Source: Planctomycetaceae bacterium (GTDB taxonomy: Bacteria; Planctomycetota; Planctomycetia; Pirellulales; Thermoguttaceae). Taken from it: a stretch of 11,784 nucleotides of DNA. Numbering within the stretch: the first letter of the stretch is position 1; each line of letters begins with the position of its first letter. Location of the stretch: NCBI GenBank assembly GCA_009783865.1, contig WRCR01000077.1, positions 1-11,784 on the forward strand, given 5' to 3'. The notes below the pieces were generated by a model. The model was not told the DNA's origin and made no database searches. It was given only the letters and a program-made list of their open reading frames with translations. Shown piece by piece: positions 1 through 6,975 of the stretch. The translations under genes were made by a program, and so were the position numbers.

Positions 1-258
1 ATTTGCTGCACCGCCGTTCCATGAAACAACAAAGGTATCGCCCAGCCGGTCTTCGGCACGGGTATCAGAAGGTACATAATCCTCGTGATATGCAACACCG
101 AAGTTTATTGGATACGGCGGCTGATACGGCGATGCCGAAAGCATTTCCCGTTTCTCCACTTCCTCATATTTACAAACGCGGTTGCGCAAATTCTTCCGCC
201 GCTTTATCTGTTCCGATTCCTTACGTGTGTTTCCGAAGATATATTGGAAAAGTCCCAC
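1..258 (-). CDS. N-terminus of a probable large planctomycete surface/secreted protein with LEPR-XLL-like motif (partial)
   Basis: An open frame of 86 codons reads leftward from a GTG at 258-256 and leaves the window still open. The start rests on a textbook Shine-Dalgarno, AAGGAGG, six bases upstream. Residues 1-30 are short and basic (RKESEQIKRRKNLRNR). Residues 31-42 read YEEVEKREMLSA, which fits the LEPR-XLL type N-terminal motif (pattern fExLExRxLLSA) known from very large exported planctomycete proteins. From residue 43 the chain becomes Pro/Tyr-rich and then reads EDRLGDTFVVSWNGGAAN, which looks like the start of a beta-rich extracellular domain. The motif match is seen; export and large size are inferred from the family. 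The gene lies 50 bases downstream of the WD40 gene on the same strand, so co-transcription is possible. That gap also holds a TATAAT (284-289, read on the minus strand) with a TTGACG only 13 bases upstream, a poor spacing for its own promoter. Confidence 0.72.
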   Translation of the reverse strand, partial: MGLFQYIFGNTRKESEQIKRRKNLRNRVCKYEEVEKREMLSASPYQPPYPINFGVAYHEDYVPSDTRAEDRLGDTFVVSWNGGAAN

Positions 259-264
259 GGAAAA

Positions 265-271
265 CCTCCTT
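265..271 (-). promoter_or_regulatory. Strong Shine-Dalgarno deciding a GTG start
   Basis: AAGGAGG on the minus strand, six bases before GTG at 258. It is one of the best ribosome binding sites in the window and is the main reason to accept the non-ATG start of the left-edge gene. Confidence 0.75.
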
Positions 272-308
272 GTGCTAAGTAAAATTATATTTTGTTATTT
301 GTCGTCAA

Positions 309-1418
309 TTATTCAACCACCGGAAATGCCGGTAATGCTGTCGACACCGGTTCTGCTGCCGGTACTTCCAAAGGAACACTGTTCAAAGGAATACCGTTCA
401 AATTCCAAAATCGTATCGTTGTATCGAAACTGCCGGAAATTAAACACGCTTCATCAGCAAACTTCGTGAAAATTACACTCGCAATGGTTCCTTGATGACC
501 GGCGTATTGTCCGATCACTTCTGCCGACTGTATATACCAAATCCGAATGATGTTGTCGCTCTCGCCGGAAGCAAGAATGTTTTCAGAGCAAAACACCAGC
601 GAAAAGGTCTTTCCGTAATCGCGGGTCAAGGACTTATCAAGTTGCTTTTTCGTTTTGGTATCCCAAAGTGTTATGATAGGACCATTGCCGCCGACTGCCA
701 ATTTACTGCTGTTGGGACTGAACACCAAAGCGTTAATGCTGCGTTTGTCGGTATTTTCGATATCGGAAAATTGCCAATCACTGGTTTGCCACAGCCGGAT
801 AATGCCGTTTCGTCCGCCGCAGACGAGAAATTTGCCGTCCGGCGAATAGGAAATAGCGCGGTTTGCAGTCGCCGGTGTTTCCAATTGTTTCTTTTGCTGT
901 GCGATGAGTTGATTATTTATCTCAAATATGCGGACGGCTTTATCGAAACCGCAGACGGCAAATTGATTCTTCGCCGGATGAAAAACGACTTTCTGCGTTC
1001 CTTGCGGTGTTTCAAGGGTTTGCAGTAAGCGGGCAGGTTCACCGGTTGTGGAAATCGCCCAAAGACGAACTTGTCCGCTCTGTTCGGCAGTGACGAGAAG
1101 CGAATTGTCGAAATTGAAACACAGGCCACGCACCCAGTCATCGGCGGGCTGCGATTCCCAAATGAATTTCTTCTTTTCGATGTCCCAAATTCGGACGATG
1201 TGGTCATCGCCGCCGACCGCAAGCAATTTGTTGCTCTTTGAAATATCAAGGCAGGTAATTACCGGCGTTTTGGATAAATCGCCGGTTTTTTCAAAGAGCC
1301 GGATTGTTTCCGGTACATTGCCGTTTTTTCGATTCTGCGCAAAAGTATCGCCGCAAAGAGAGAAAAGCGCAACGGAAGCGAAAACGCAGAACAAATGTTT
1401 CGATAATCTTTTTAACAT
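309..1418 (-). CDS. Secreted WD40-repeat beta-propeller protein
   Basis: The protein has 369 residues. The ATG at 1418 is preferred over an in-frame TTG at 1448 because AAAAGGG sits eight bases upstream of the ATG and a signal peptide follows at once (MLKRLSK, a hydrophobic core, then GDTFAQN; likely cleavage near residue 27). After a linker come about seven WD40 units with recognisable blade endings: VRIWDIE, VRLWAIS, VRIFEIN, IRLWQTS, ITLWDTK, IRIWYIQ and IRFWNLN. The last blade keeps a clear GH element (YAGHQGTIASV). Seven repeats make one complete propeller, a protein-interaction scaffold without catalytic activity. The C-terminus is a Pro/Ala/Val-rich tail. Exported stand-alone WD40 proteins are common in planctomycetes. 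The binding partner cannot be read from the sequence. The next gene downstream is the LEPR-XLL-like protein. Confidence 0.85.
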   Translation of the reverse strand: MLKRLSKHLFCVFASVALFSLCGDTFAQNRKNGNVPETIRLFEKTGDLSKTPVITCLDISKSNKLLAVGGDDHIVRIWDIEKKKFIWESQPADDWVRGLCFNFDNSLLVTAEQSGQVRLWAISTTGEPARLLQTLETPQGTQKVVFHPAKNQFAVCGFDKAVRIFEINNQLIAQQKKQLETPATANRAISYSPDGKFLVCGGRNGIIRLWQTSDWQFSDIENTDKRSINALVFSPNSSKLAVGGNGPIITLWDTKTKKQLDKSLTRDYGKTFSLVFCSENILASGESDNIIRIWYIQSAEVIGQYAGHQGTIASVIFTKFADEACLISGSFDTTIRFWNLNGIPLNSVPLEVPAAEPVSTALPAFPVVE

Positions 1419-1679
1419 GATAAAAACCCTTTTGATAGAAAATATCAACTCATGTAATCGGCAGTATTTGCCGGAATAATCAAAAAAATCGGAAAAATCG
1501 GCAAAGTTTAACTATTACAGAAAAACTTGGCAAGAGCAAAATAGTACCGCCCATTTAGCCGGTACTCTGGCGGCGCGTGGCGAGAACAGAGCCGCAATCG
1601 AAGGGTTGCGAAAATAAGAATCAAGGGCCGCAAGTGCAGCCGGCTGTATTTTTCGTGACCGCCGAAACTTGCGGCTCTT
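1419..1679. other. Intergenic region between the WD40 gene and the methyltransferase gene
   Basis: No gene is visible. It contains a 9-bp tandem duplication AAAAATCGG x2 (1484-1501), a hairpin CGGCA-N5-TGCCG (1459-1473) that lies where the WD40 promoter should be, a 7-bp hairpin AGTACCG/CGGTACT (1543-1566), and the large hairpin listed separately at 1623-1679. No convincing -35/-10 pair for the WD40 gene was found. Confidence 0.5.
1623..1679 (-). terminator. Large hairpin directly after the methyltransferase stop codon, probable terminator
   Basis: AAGGGCCGCAAGT (1623-1635) faces ACTTGCGGCTCTT (1667-1679). Twelve of 13 positions pair around a 31-base loop, and the loop itself contains the perfect palindrome CAGCCGGCTG (1637-1646). 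On the minus strand the hairpin starts immediately after the TGA of the methyltransferase and is followed by a T-rich stretch (TGATTCTTATTTTC) rather than a clean T run. The position fits a terminator, but the long loop and impure tail leave room for a repeat element. Its arms carry the octamer that recurs upstream of the same gene. Confidence 0.5.
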
Positions 1680-3887
1680 TCATTCTTCCAATCGAAACCG
1701 CTGCTGTTTTGTTTTCAACCGCCAGCAGTCCCCGCCTGAAGGAACCGCTATGTCTTCTAATACGCCCAAAATCGTTTGCTTCCCCGGATCCGTACCGTTT
1801 CTCAATAGCGGTAAAATTGACAAAACAATGTCATCGAATCGCGCCGCCTTATTTTCCATTTCCATTCGATTCAGATAACTCCGTAAGAAATACTCAATCC
1901 TAATGTTTACGTCGACATGTGTGCGGAACTTTACGTTTTTTTTTATATGCCATTTTTCCGTTTCGAAATCGTAATCAAACGACCGCTCCAAAAGCGGAGT
2001 CAAATCACTGCCGTGCTTTTTCAACAAGTCCAGAAATCCTTTTTCCATTCCTTGAATAATCAGGTAATTGTTAATCTGTTCCCATGTTGCACCATAATGC
2101 TTGGCAATCACTTCCTCTATGGTTTTAATGATAAACACATCGACATCCATTTCAAAATTTGCGTTCATCACGACTTTCGGATGGCGAACCTTTCGAAAGT
2201 TCATCATCAGTTGCCCTGACAATACCGTAAAAGGATTCTGCCGTTTTTTGAAACTCGTTTGTCCATTCTTCTGCGGTACAGCACCGACGTATTCAAAGCC
2301 GCACTGTTCCGCTGTGTCGATAATCAAATGCCAAAACTCCGGGTCTTTGTGAGCAAAAACGAATGTCAACCACCGGTCATATTTCAACACACGGTACATT
2401 TCCCGAATACTCTGCGCTATCAGTTCTTTGTATTCATGCTTTGTTTTGTTGTGTTCGCCGCCTTCGATTGCCTCCAGCGCGTAATCGTCTTCAGTCACGT
2501 CGAGGTCAAGCCAGGCATTCCACATGATAGACAAATCAAGATAGGCGATATTCTTTCCATACGGCGGGTCGGTATAAATATAATCAACGCTCTCGTCTTC
2601 CTGAAACGATAAGTCCGTTGCTGTACCTTTAATAATTGCAGCATTTGCAACAGTCCGATTGTTAATCTTATCCAGCAATTCCTTTTTACCATCATAAATT
2701 CTTTTGAATTTACCTTCAAAAACTTCAATCGTGTTCCTTATGGCAGGATTGGGGGCTACCCTATATCTGTAATAATAGCCGAAATTGTTTCCGCCGCCTT
2801 GCGGTGTTTCATGAAATGTTTTATTGATAACCGATACAGTATTATAAAACGCAAGCATCAGCGACTTTTGGATATTAACGTCTCTTTGTTTTCCAATAAT
2901 TGATTTGAGCAGCGACAATTCGGCACGCTGTTTTTCGGAAAATAATTGATGCACACAAGGAACATCAGCATTTTGCGGCAGCAAAAGATTTTTTGGACCT
3001 GCGTATGTTTGCAGTGCCGCTTTGATTTCTGTTTCGGTTTTCGGCACGCGTCTCATATATTCCTTTTGTACGGACTCGAAAGCAGTATGCAATTCTCCTA
3101 AATTTACTGGAGCGATAAGAGATTCCGCGATAAATTTGGAGAGCGGATTTATATCGACATGAATCGCTTTTCTATCGCACATGAGGGCTTCAACCGCAGT
3201 AACTCCGCTGCCGCCGAAAGGGTCAAGTACTATGTCCCCTTTCCGAGTGAAATTTCTGATATAGGTTTGTACGACGTTCCATGTTTGTCTCGTGAAGTAA
3301 GCATTGCATCCAAAATGTCTTTTAGCGGCTTGCTTTTTGGAAACTATCTCTTCCAGCAGCGATATGTTCGCATAATCAAATGATTCAGATTCTCTGTGAT
3401 ACTTGACTCGATAGCCCGTGTGAAAACTTTTAATCGAAAGATAGCGTGCAAGTTCTTTCCATCGGGTTTCGATGTCATCGAAAGGAATCGAAAGAACACA
3501 GGTTCGATTAACGTTTGTCTTGAAAACGACAAATGTTTTACCATTGCAGAGAGCGAAATACTTACTTCGGACTTTATTGTGGATGGCGTACGAAAACGCC
3601 TGTTCGACATTATCGCCTTCGTTGATGTCTTGGTTCGGGGCTTTGGCTTCTAGAACGAAAGCGTTGTGACCGTCGATAGTTAGAATGTAATCGGGAATGC
3701 TCATTTCCCGTTTTTTCCTGCCGACTTGTGTGAGAAGGATTTTGCTTCTGGTAATGTTTTTTCCTCTGTAACCGAGCCGTTTGAGAATCGGCATACAGAT
3801 TTCTTCTCTAACGGAGTCCTCTTTGAAGTTCGGGTTGCCGGTAATATCCGCAAGAGTGAGTCCGCCGAAAATGTTGGAATGAGTCAT
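1680..3887 (-). CDS. Fused PD-(D/E)XK nuclease (HsdR_N-like) and DNA methyltransferase, putative single-chain restriction-modification enzyme
   Basis: The protein has 735 residues from the ATG at 3887, which has AAAGG seven bases upstream. Residues 20-125 resemble the N-terminal nuclease domain of type I restriction subunits, with E28/E29, IPDY (D66) and FVLEAK (E80, K82) forming an apparently complete PD-(D/E)XK site. Residues 190-460 are an S-adenosylmethionine-dependent methylase: DPFGGSG (222-228, cofactor motif I), HVDINP (243-248, motif II) and TDPPYG (439-444, catalytic motif IV), followed by IAYLDLSIMWNAWLDLD. Motif I precedes motif IV by about 215 residues, the alpha-like order, so the insert may hold target recognition. 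DPPY fits N6-adenine or N4-cytosine transfer. Residues from about 590 on form an unassigned helical C-terminal region. No separate restriction or specificity subunit is nearby. The frame stays open upstream to a GTG at 4031, adding a 48-residue hydrophobic stretch that I regard as noncoding. Confidence 0.82.
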   Translation of the reverse strand: MTHSNIFGGLTLADITGNPNFKEDSVREEICMPILKRLGYRGKNITRSKILLTQVGRKKREMSIPDYILTIDGHNAFVLEAKAPNQDINEGDNVEQAFSYAIHNKVRSKYFALCNGKTFVVFKTNVNRTCVLSIPFDDIETRWKELARYLSIKSFHTGYRVKYHRESESFDYANISLLEEIVSKKQAAKRHFGCNAYFTRQTWNVVQTYIRNFTRKGDIVLDPFGGSGVTAVEALMCDRKAIHVDINPLSKFIAESLIAPVNLGELHTAFESVQKEYMRRVPKTETEIKAALQTYAGPKNLLLPQNADVPCVHQLFSEKQRAELSLLKSIIGKQRDVNIQKSLMLAFYNTVSVINKTFHETPQGGGNNFGYYYRYRVAPNPAIRNTIEVFEGKFKRIYDGKKELLDKINNRTVANAAIIKGTATDLSFQEDESVDYIYTDPPYGKNIAYLDLSIMWNAWLDLDVTEDDYALEAIEGGEHNKTKHEYKELIAQSIREMYRVLKYDRWLTFVFAHKDPEFWHLIIDTAEQCGFEYVGAVPQKNGQTSFKKRQNPFTVLSGQLMMNFRKVRHPKVVMNANFEMDVDVFIIKTIEEVIAKHYGATWEQINNYLIIQGMEKGFLDLLKKHGSDLTPLLERSFDYDFETEKWHIKKNVKFRTHVDVNIRIEYFLRSYLNRMEMENKAARFDDIVLSILPLLRNGTDPGKQTILGVLEDIAVPSGGDCWRLKTKQQRFRLEE

Positions 3888-4038
3888 AATTCTGCCTTTC
3901 GTTGAAAAGCAGACCGACAAGATTGGCATGACGTAAAACGGGAACGCCACGTCAGTCCAAACGAGTCCCCATCTCATACCATTGAGATAGCCGTGCAAAA
4001 AACCTACGGCAATGAACGCAAATGTACGCACACCGAAA

Positions 4039-4092
4039 CCCGCAAGTTAGGTGCATAACGTCCCCTTGCGGGAAACGCAACGAACCACCTAA
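4039..4092. repeat. Two interleaved inverted repeats with a T7 tail
   Basis: CCCGCAAG (4039-4046) pairs perfectly with CTTGCGGG (4065-4072). TTAGGTG (4047-4053) pairs perfectly with CACCTAA (4086-4092), which is followed by seven T (4093-4099). The two stems interleave, so they cannot both form as simple hairpins; they are either alternative structures or a pseudoknot. A short TCCC/GGGA stem (4061-4064 with 4070-4073) is a third option. Read rightward, the outer stem plus T run resembles a terminator, but no plus-strand gene precedes it. Confidence 0.6.
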
Positions 4093-4100
4093 TTTTTTTC

Positions 4101-4141
4101 GTAACTTCCAACCGGCAAGCCGGATGGTATTTGGAAGTAAC
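4101..4141. repeat. Inverted repeat with nested inner palindrome
   Basis: GTAACTTCCAA (4101-4111) faces TTGGAAGTAAC (4131-4141), matching at 10 of 11 positions. Inside lies CCGGCAAGCCGG (4112-4123), which forms its own small hairpin, so the whole can fold as a branched or stacked stem. It sits 40 bases from the T7 tail of the preceding repeat pair. Function unknown; it could be part of a small mobile or dispersed repeat. Confidence 0.55.
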
Positions 4142-4320
4142 GTGACTGAAAACTTGCGATCTGAAATTTAATTTTGCATTATTTTATCTTTCGGGGTGGG
4201 GGAAGTCAAGCGGGAACAAAAAAGAGGCGGGAACTTTAGTCCCCGATAAACCCGCAAGTGACGCAGATATGCCGTCAAATTTTTACGCCCCCTTCTGCAA
4301 TTCTTTTTCAGTAAATTCTC

Positions 4321-4348
4321 TTGATTTTTCCAAATTATGTAATATAAT
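4321..4348 (+). promoter_or_regulatory. Sigma70-type promoter for the flagellin gene
   Basis: TTGATT (4321-4326), a 16-base spacer, then a perfect TATAAT (4343-4348) in an AT-rich block. Transcription would begin near 4355, giving a leader of about 35 bases with GGGGTG shortly before the ATG at 4390. A housekeeping-type promoter on a flagellin gene is a little unexpected, since many bacteria use sigma28 for this gene. Confidence 0.6.
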
Positions 4349-4389
4349 AAAGGAATAATGTGGAAAATTTGCAGAATATGGGGTGAAAA

Positions 4390-5262
4390 ATGTCAGGTCT
4401 AACACTCGGTTCAGTATCATCGTCAGGACTTGCGGCGCAGCATCAGGTTCAGCAGACCTACTCTCGGCTCGCTGACACGATGACGCAACTCGCCACCGGC
4501 AAACGTATTAACTCTGCAAAAGATGACCCCGCCGGTCTCATCGCACAGGAATTGCTCAACGCCGAAATTGCTGGTACCAATGCCGCTATTAAGAATTCCC
4601 GTCTCGCTAACGCGATGTTAAATGTCGCCGAAAGCGGAATGAGACAAATCAGCGCACTCATGACCGAAGCAAAGGCGTTGACCGTTGCGTCTGCTAATAC
4701 CGGTGCTATGTCGCCGGAAATGATTGCCGCCAATCAGATGCAGGTGGATATGCTGGTGGAATCCGTCAATCGGATTTCTTCAATGACAAACTGGCTAGGC
4801 ACACCGCTTTTGGACGGACACTTCAGCAGTGCAAACGGCGGCGCAACTTTTCAGATAGGTCCCGACGTTGTCGAAAGTCAGCAGTTGAATGTACCGCTGG
4901 AAAGCACCCGCACTGCGAATGTCGGAAATAACGTTGGTACGCTTTCCGACCTTGTCAGCGGCGGTATTGCTTCGCTGCGAACCAACCCTGCGCTGGCGGA
5001 CTCGATTCTCAATGCGGCAATTTCACAGATTGCAGTTCAGCGGGGACAAATCGGAACTATTCAGAAATATGCTCTTGATACAAATATCAATGTTTTGCAG
5101 GATACGCTGGTACAACTTTACGGAACTTTATCGCTAATTTCGGATGCGGATTTTGCGGAAGCCGCTTCCAATTTAGCGCGAGACCAGATATTGTTGCAGA
5201 GCGGTTTGAAGACACTGGGCATTACCAATCAGCAGTCGAGATACGCCACTTCGCTGCTGTGA
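4390..5262 (+). CDS. Flagellin (FliC/Hag type)
   Basis: The protein has 290 residues; the ATG is preceded by GGGGTG with a four-base gap. Flagellin is the exported subunit that polymerises into the flagellar filament. The N-terminal D0/D1 region is clear: a helical segment, then LATGKRINSAKDDPAGLIA (about residues 34-52), then NSRLANAMLNVAESGM and the helix continuing through VNRISSMTNWLGTPLLDG. The C-terminal D1/D0 region ends ADFAEAASNLARDQILLQSG and then ITNQQSRYATSLL, the expected helical terminus. The central variable part is only about 75 residues, so there are essentially no outer D2/D3 domains; the filament core would be plain. There is no cleavable signal peptide, as expected for type III export. 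No other flagellar gene is near, which suggests a scattered arrangement. FlgL is the alternative, but the SAKDDPAG and SNLARDQIL signatures favour flagellin. Confidence 0.9.
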   Translation: MSGLTLGSVSSSGLAAQHQVQQTYSRLADTMTQLATGKRINSAKDDPAGLIAQELLNAEIAGTNAAIKNSRLANAMLNVAESGMRQISALMTEAKALTVASANTGAMSPEMIAANQMQVDMLVESVNRISSMTNWLGTPLLDGHFSSANGGATFQIGPDVVESQQLNVPLESTRTANVGNNVGTLSDLVSGGIASLRTNPALADSILNAAISQIAVQRGQIGTIQKYALDTNINVLQDTLVQLYGTLSLISDADFAEAASNLARDQILLQSGLKTLGITNQQSRYATSLL

Positions 5263-5272
5263 TAATCCTCCT

Positions 5273-6809
5273 TTAGCGCAGGACATCTAATCCTACGCTG
5301 GTCTTGCTTCTTAACCAGGACAGCGTCCGCTCAAGCGTTGCCTTGATGTATTCAATTTGATTTTCCGTATAAATAGGGCGCGGATGCGCCGGTTCGCGTT
5401 CATAAAACGCCTTACGTTCTTGATGATAAGGATTCTCAAGCGTGTAGGGATAAGGATCATGGTAGTTCTCCCATCTAAAATTGGGTTTTTTGGTGTATGG
5501 CGGAACGTATTCCTGAAAATAAATCTCAAAATGTTCATACCCTTTAGGCAATGTAGCAGACATTTGAGGAAGGGCCACCGACATTTTCGACAATATCCTT
5601 TTGTTACTCATAGACCAAGAAATCGCCAATTCACGTCTAAATGTGCCAAAGCGTTCACGTTCGTCAACAGGAATCTTTTCGTTGAATTCCAATGCCCTCA
5701 CCAACCGCACGAGACGAAAGAGTCGTGGAACCTCGTTTGCAAGTGTTATCCATTGAGACCAATTAACGCCGTTGACTTTCGGGTGAATACTTGTACTTGA
5801 AGGAGAAGGATATTGTCGAAAGGGATTGGTTAATTCACCATTTTCGTTAAGAAGTAGGTTTGCTCTATCAGGATAATTTTCCCGTCCATCGGCGATTGCC
5901 TCTTTAAGAAGGGTTCGAAGTTTGAGTAATAGTTCGCCTGAATTCGGGAAAAGCGTCAGATAGTAAGCCGCCCACTCAGCCAAAGAGTCGTATTTTTCAT
6001 TAGAATGACAGGCAATTTCTAACAGTAAATCTCTCGCCCGGTCGTTTTTGAATGAGTAAATTGCCATAATGTCCCAGGAAGAATCGTAGGTAGCGTTTGA
6101 TAAAGCGATAGGCGGGAATGTCATCGGACGCAAAACATATTCTGTGCTATATCCTGCCAAACCATAACTCTTATACTCGCGACAGAATATTTCCGATAAA
6201 AGTTCTGTTTGCCGTTCATAAACTATAGCAAGGGTATAGAGTTGGTACAAGGATATTCTTTCGCCGGACAAGCGTGGATCGGCTCCAACTTCGTTGAACG
6301 CAACTCTTTTAGGAAGCCGATTTTTCCATATTTCAAGATAGTCATCTGTTCAAGTAACTCTTTTCATTGCTAATTTGGCTGCCTTAAAAAGAAGTTGATC
6401 ATATTCCGTGCGCCATCTTTCTTCGGTAGGTACTTTCCAACCTTTTCCAACGGTCCGTGTGCTGTCTACGAAGCGTTCAAAGAACGGAGAGGACAACTCC
6501 TTCAATTTTTCCGATTCCTCGATATATCTTTCGCGGAGTTGGTTGTCAGATAGTGCATTATCATCTGAGTCTTGAGATGACCTTTCAGAGAGTTCCTGGA
6601 CATATTTTTCGAAGAGTTGCTGGGTGGTGATTTCTTGAACATGCGTACCCTCACCTTCTGGCTTCCTAGAATCATTCGAAGGTACGGAGACCATATTGTT
6701 CACCGCTATTATCGGCGCAGGGCTCAGTTTGCCATTTTGGAAAAAAAGTTGTCCCAGCATGTATCGTCAACAAAAATAAGAATAACGTAATTAGCACAGC
6801 GATTCGCAT
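5273..6809 (-). pseudogene. Secreted protein of unknown function, disrupted by a frameshift and an in-frame TGA
   Basis: Read as one gene, an ATG at 6809 with GAGGAGG five bases upstream starts MRIAVLITLFLFLLTIHAG, a good signal peptide. At a T7 run (6741-6747) the signal-peptide frame goes astray and stops at 6672. With one T removed it would enter the next long frame (TTFFQNGKLSPAPII and on). That frame runs to a TGA at 6352-6350 (KLAMKRVT then stop). The same frame then continues with TDDYLEIWKNRLPKRVAFNEV and stays open to TAA at 5273. No ATG or GTG follows the TGA for at least 27 codons; only a TTG at 6271 is available, without a Shine-Dalgarno. The repaired product would be 511 residues, mostly helical and charged, rich in Glu, Arg and Tyr. 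I recognise no domain. It could be a decaying gene, sequencing or assembly errors, or (less likely) recoding. It ends 10 bases from the convergent flagellin stop. Confidence 0.72.
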
Positions 6810-6814
6810 ATAAT

Positions 6815-6821
6815 CCTCCTC
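6815..6821 (-). promoter_or_regulatory. Shine-Dalgarno of the disrupted gene
   Basis: GAGGAGG on the minus strand, five bases before the ATG at 6809. This strong site, directly ahead of a signal peptide, shows where the ancestral gene began and argues against the internal ATG at 6760, which lies inside the signal-peptide region and has no ribosome binding site. Confidence 0.7.
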
Positions 6822-6975
6822 ACAAAATAGAGTGTAAGGAAACTGAACCCGCAAAAACATCGTTTTTCCGGAGCGTCCGATACAGTACTGCTGCCAGTTG
6901 GTCAGTCACCACTACCTCATGCCGGTACCTACATATACAATTTTACAAAATGCGACTCCGGTTTCAAGATAAACT

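Larger units (their letters stand above)
3888..4389. other. 502-base structured intergenic region between divergent methyltransferase and flagellin genes
   Basis: No RNA gene or protein gene was recognised. It holds the nested inverted repeats at 4039-4092 and 4101-4141, two copies of AAACCCGCAAGT (4036-4047 and 4248-4259), a GCGGG/CCCGC hairpin (4227-4231 with 4251-4255), and the flagellin promoter near its right end. The left 144 bases are an open extension of the methyltransferase frame, encoding a hydrophobic peptide (GFLHGYLNGMRWGLVWTDV near its start). That stretch could be an untranslated leader, a rarely used N-terminal extension, or part of a dispersed repeat. Confidence 0.5.

Noticed and set aside
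492..1028. 178-codon plus-strand frame opposite the WD40 gene
   Set aside because: The WD40 gene on the other strand has a signal peptide, seven repeats and a ribosome site; this frame has none of these.
4046..4059. GTTAGGT and GTTATGC (opposite strand) resemble the core site of integron attC recombination sites
   Set aside because: The required complementary partner (RYYYAAC form) is missing at the expected distance on either strand, and no integrase is present. The bases are better explained by the TTAGGTG/CACCTAA inverted repeat.
4242..4249. CCCGATAA resembles the -10 part of a sigma28 flagellar promoter (GCCGATAA)
   Set aside because: The best -35-like TAAA stretch is about three bases too far upstream, and a much better sigma70-type promoter lies closer to the gene at 4321-4348.
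4361..4373. TGG...TTGCA near the flagellin start resembles a sigma54 promoter
   Set aside because: The GG and GC are seven bases apart instead of ten, and the site would leave almost no leader before the ATG.
6312..6352. The in-frame TGA as a selenocysteine codon
   Set aside because: No GC-rich hairpin typical of a bacterial SECIS follows the TGA, no selenoprotein motif surrounds it, and the same gene has a second lesion.
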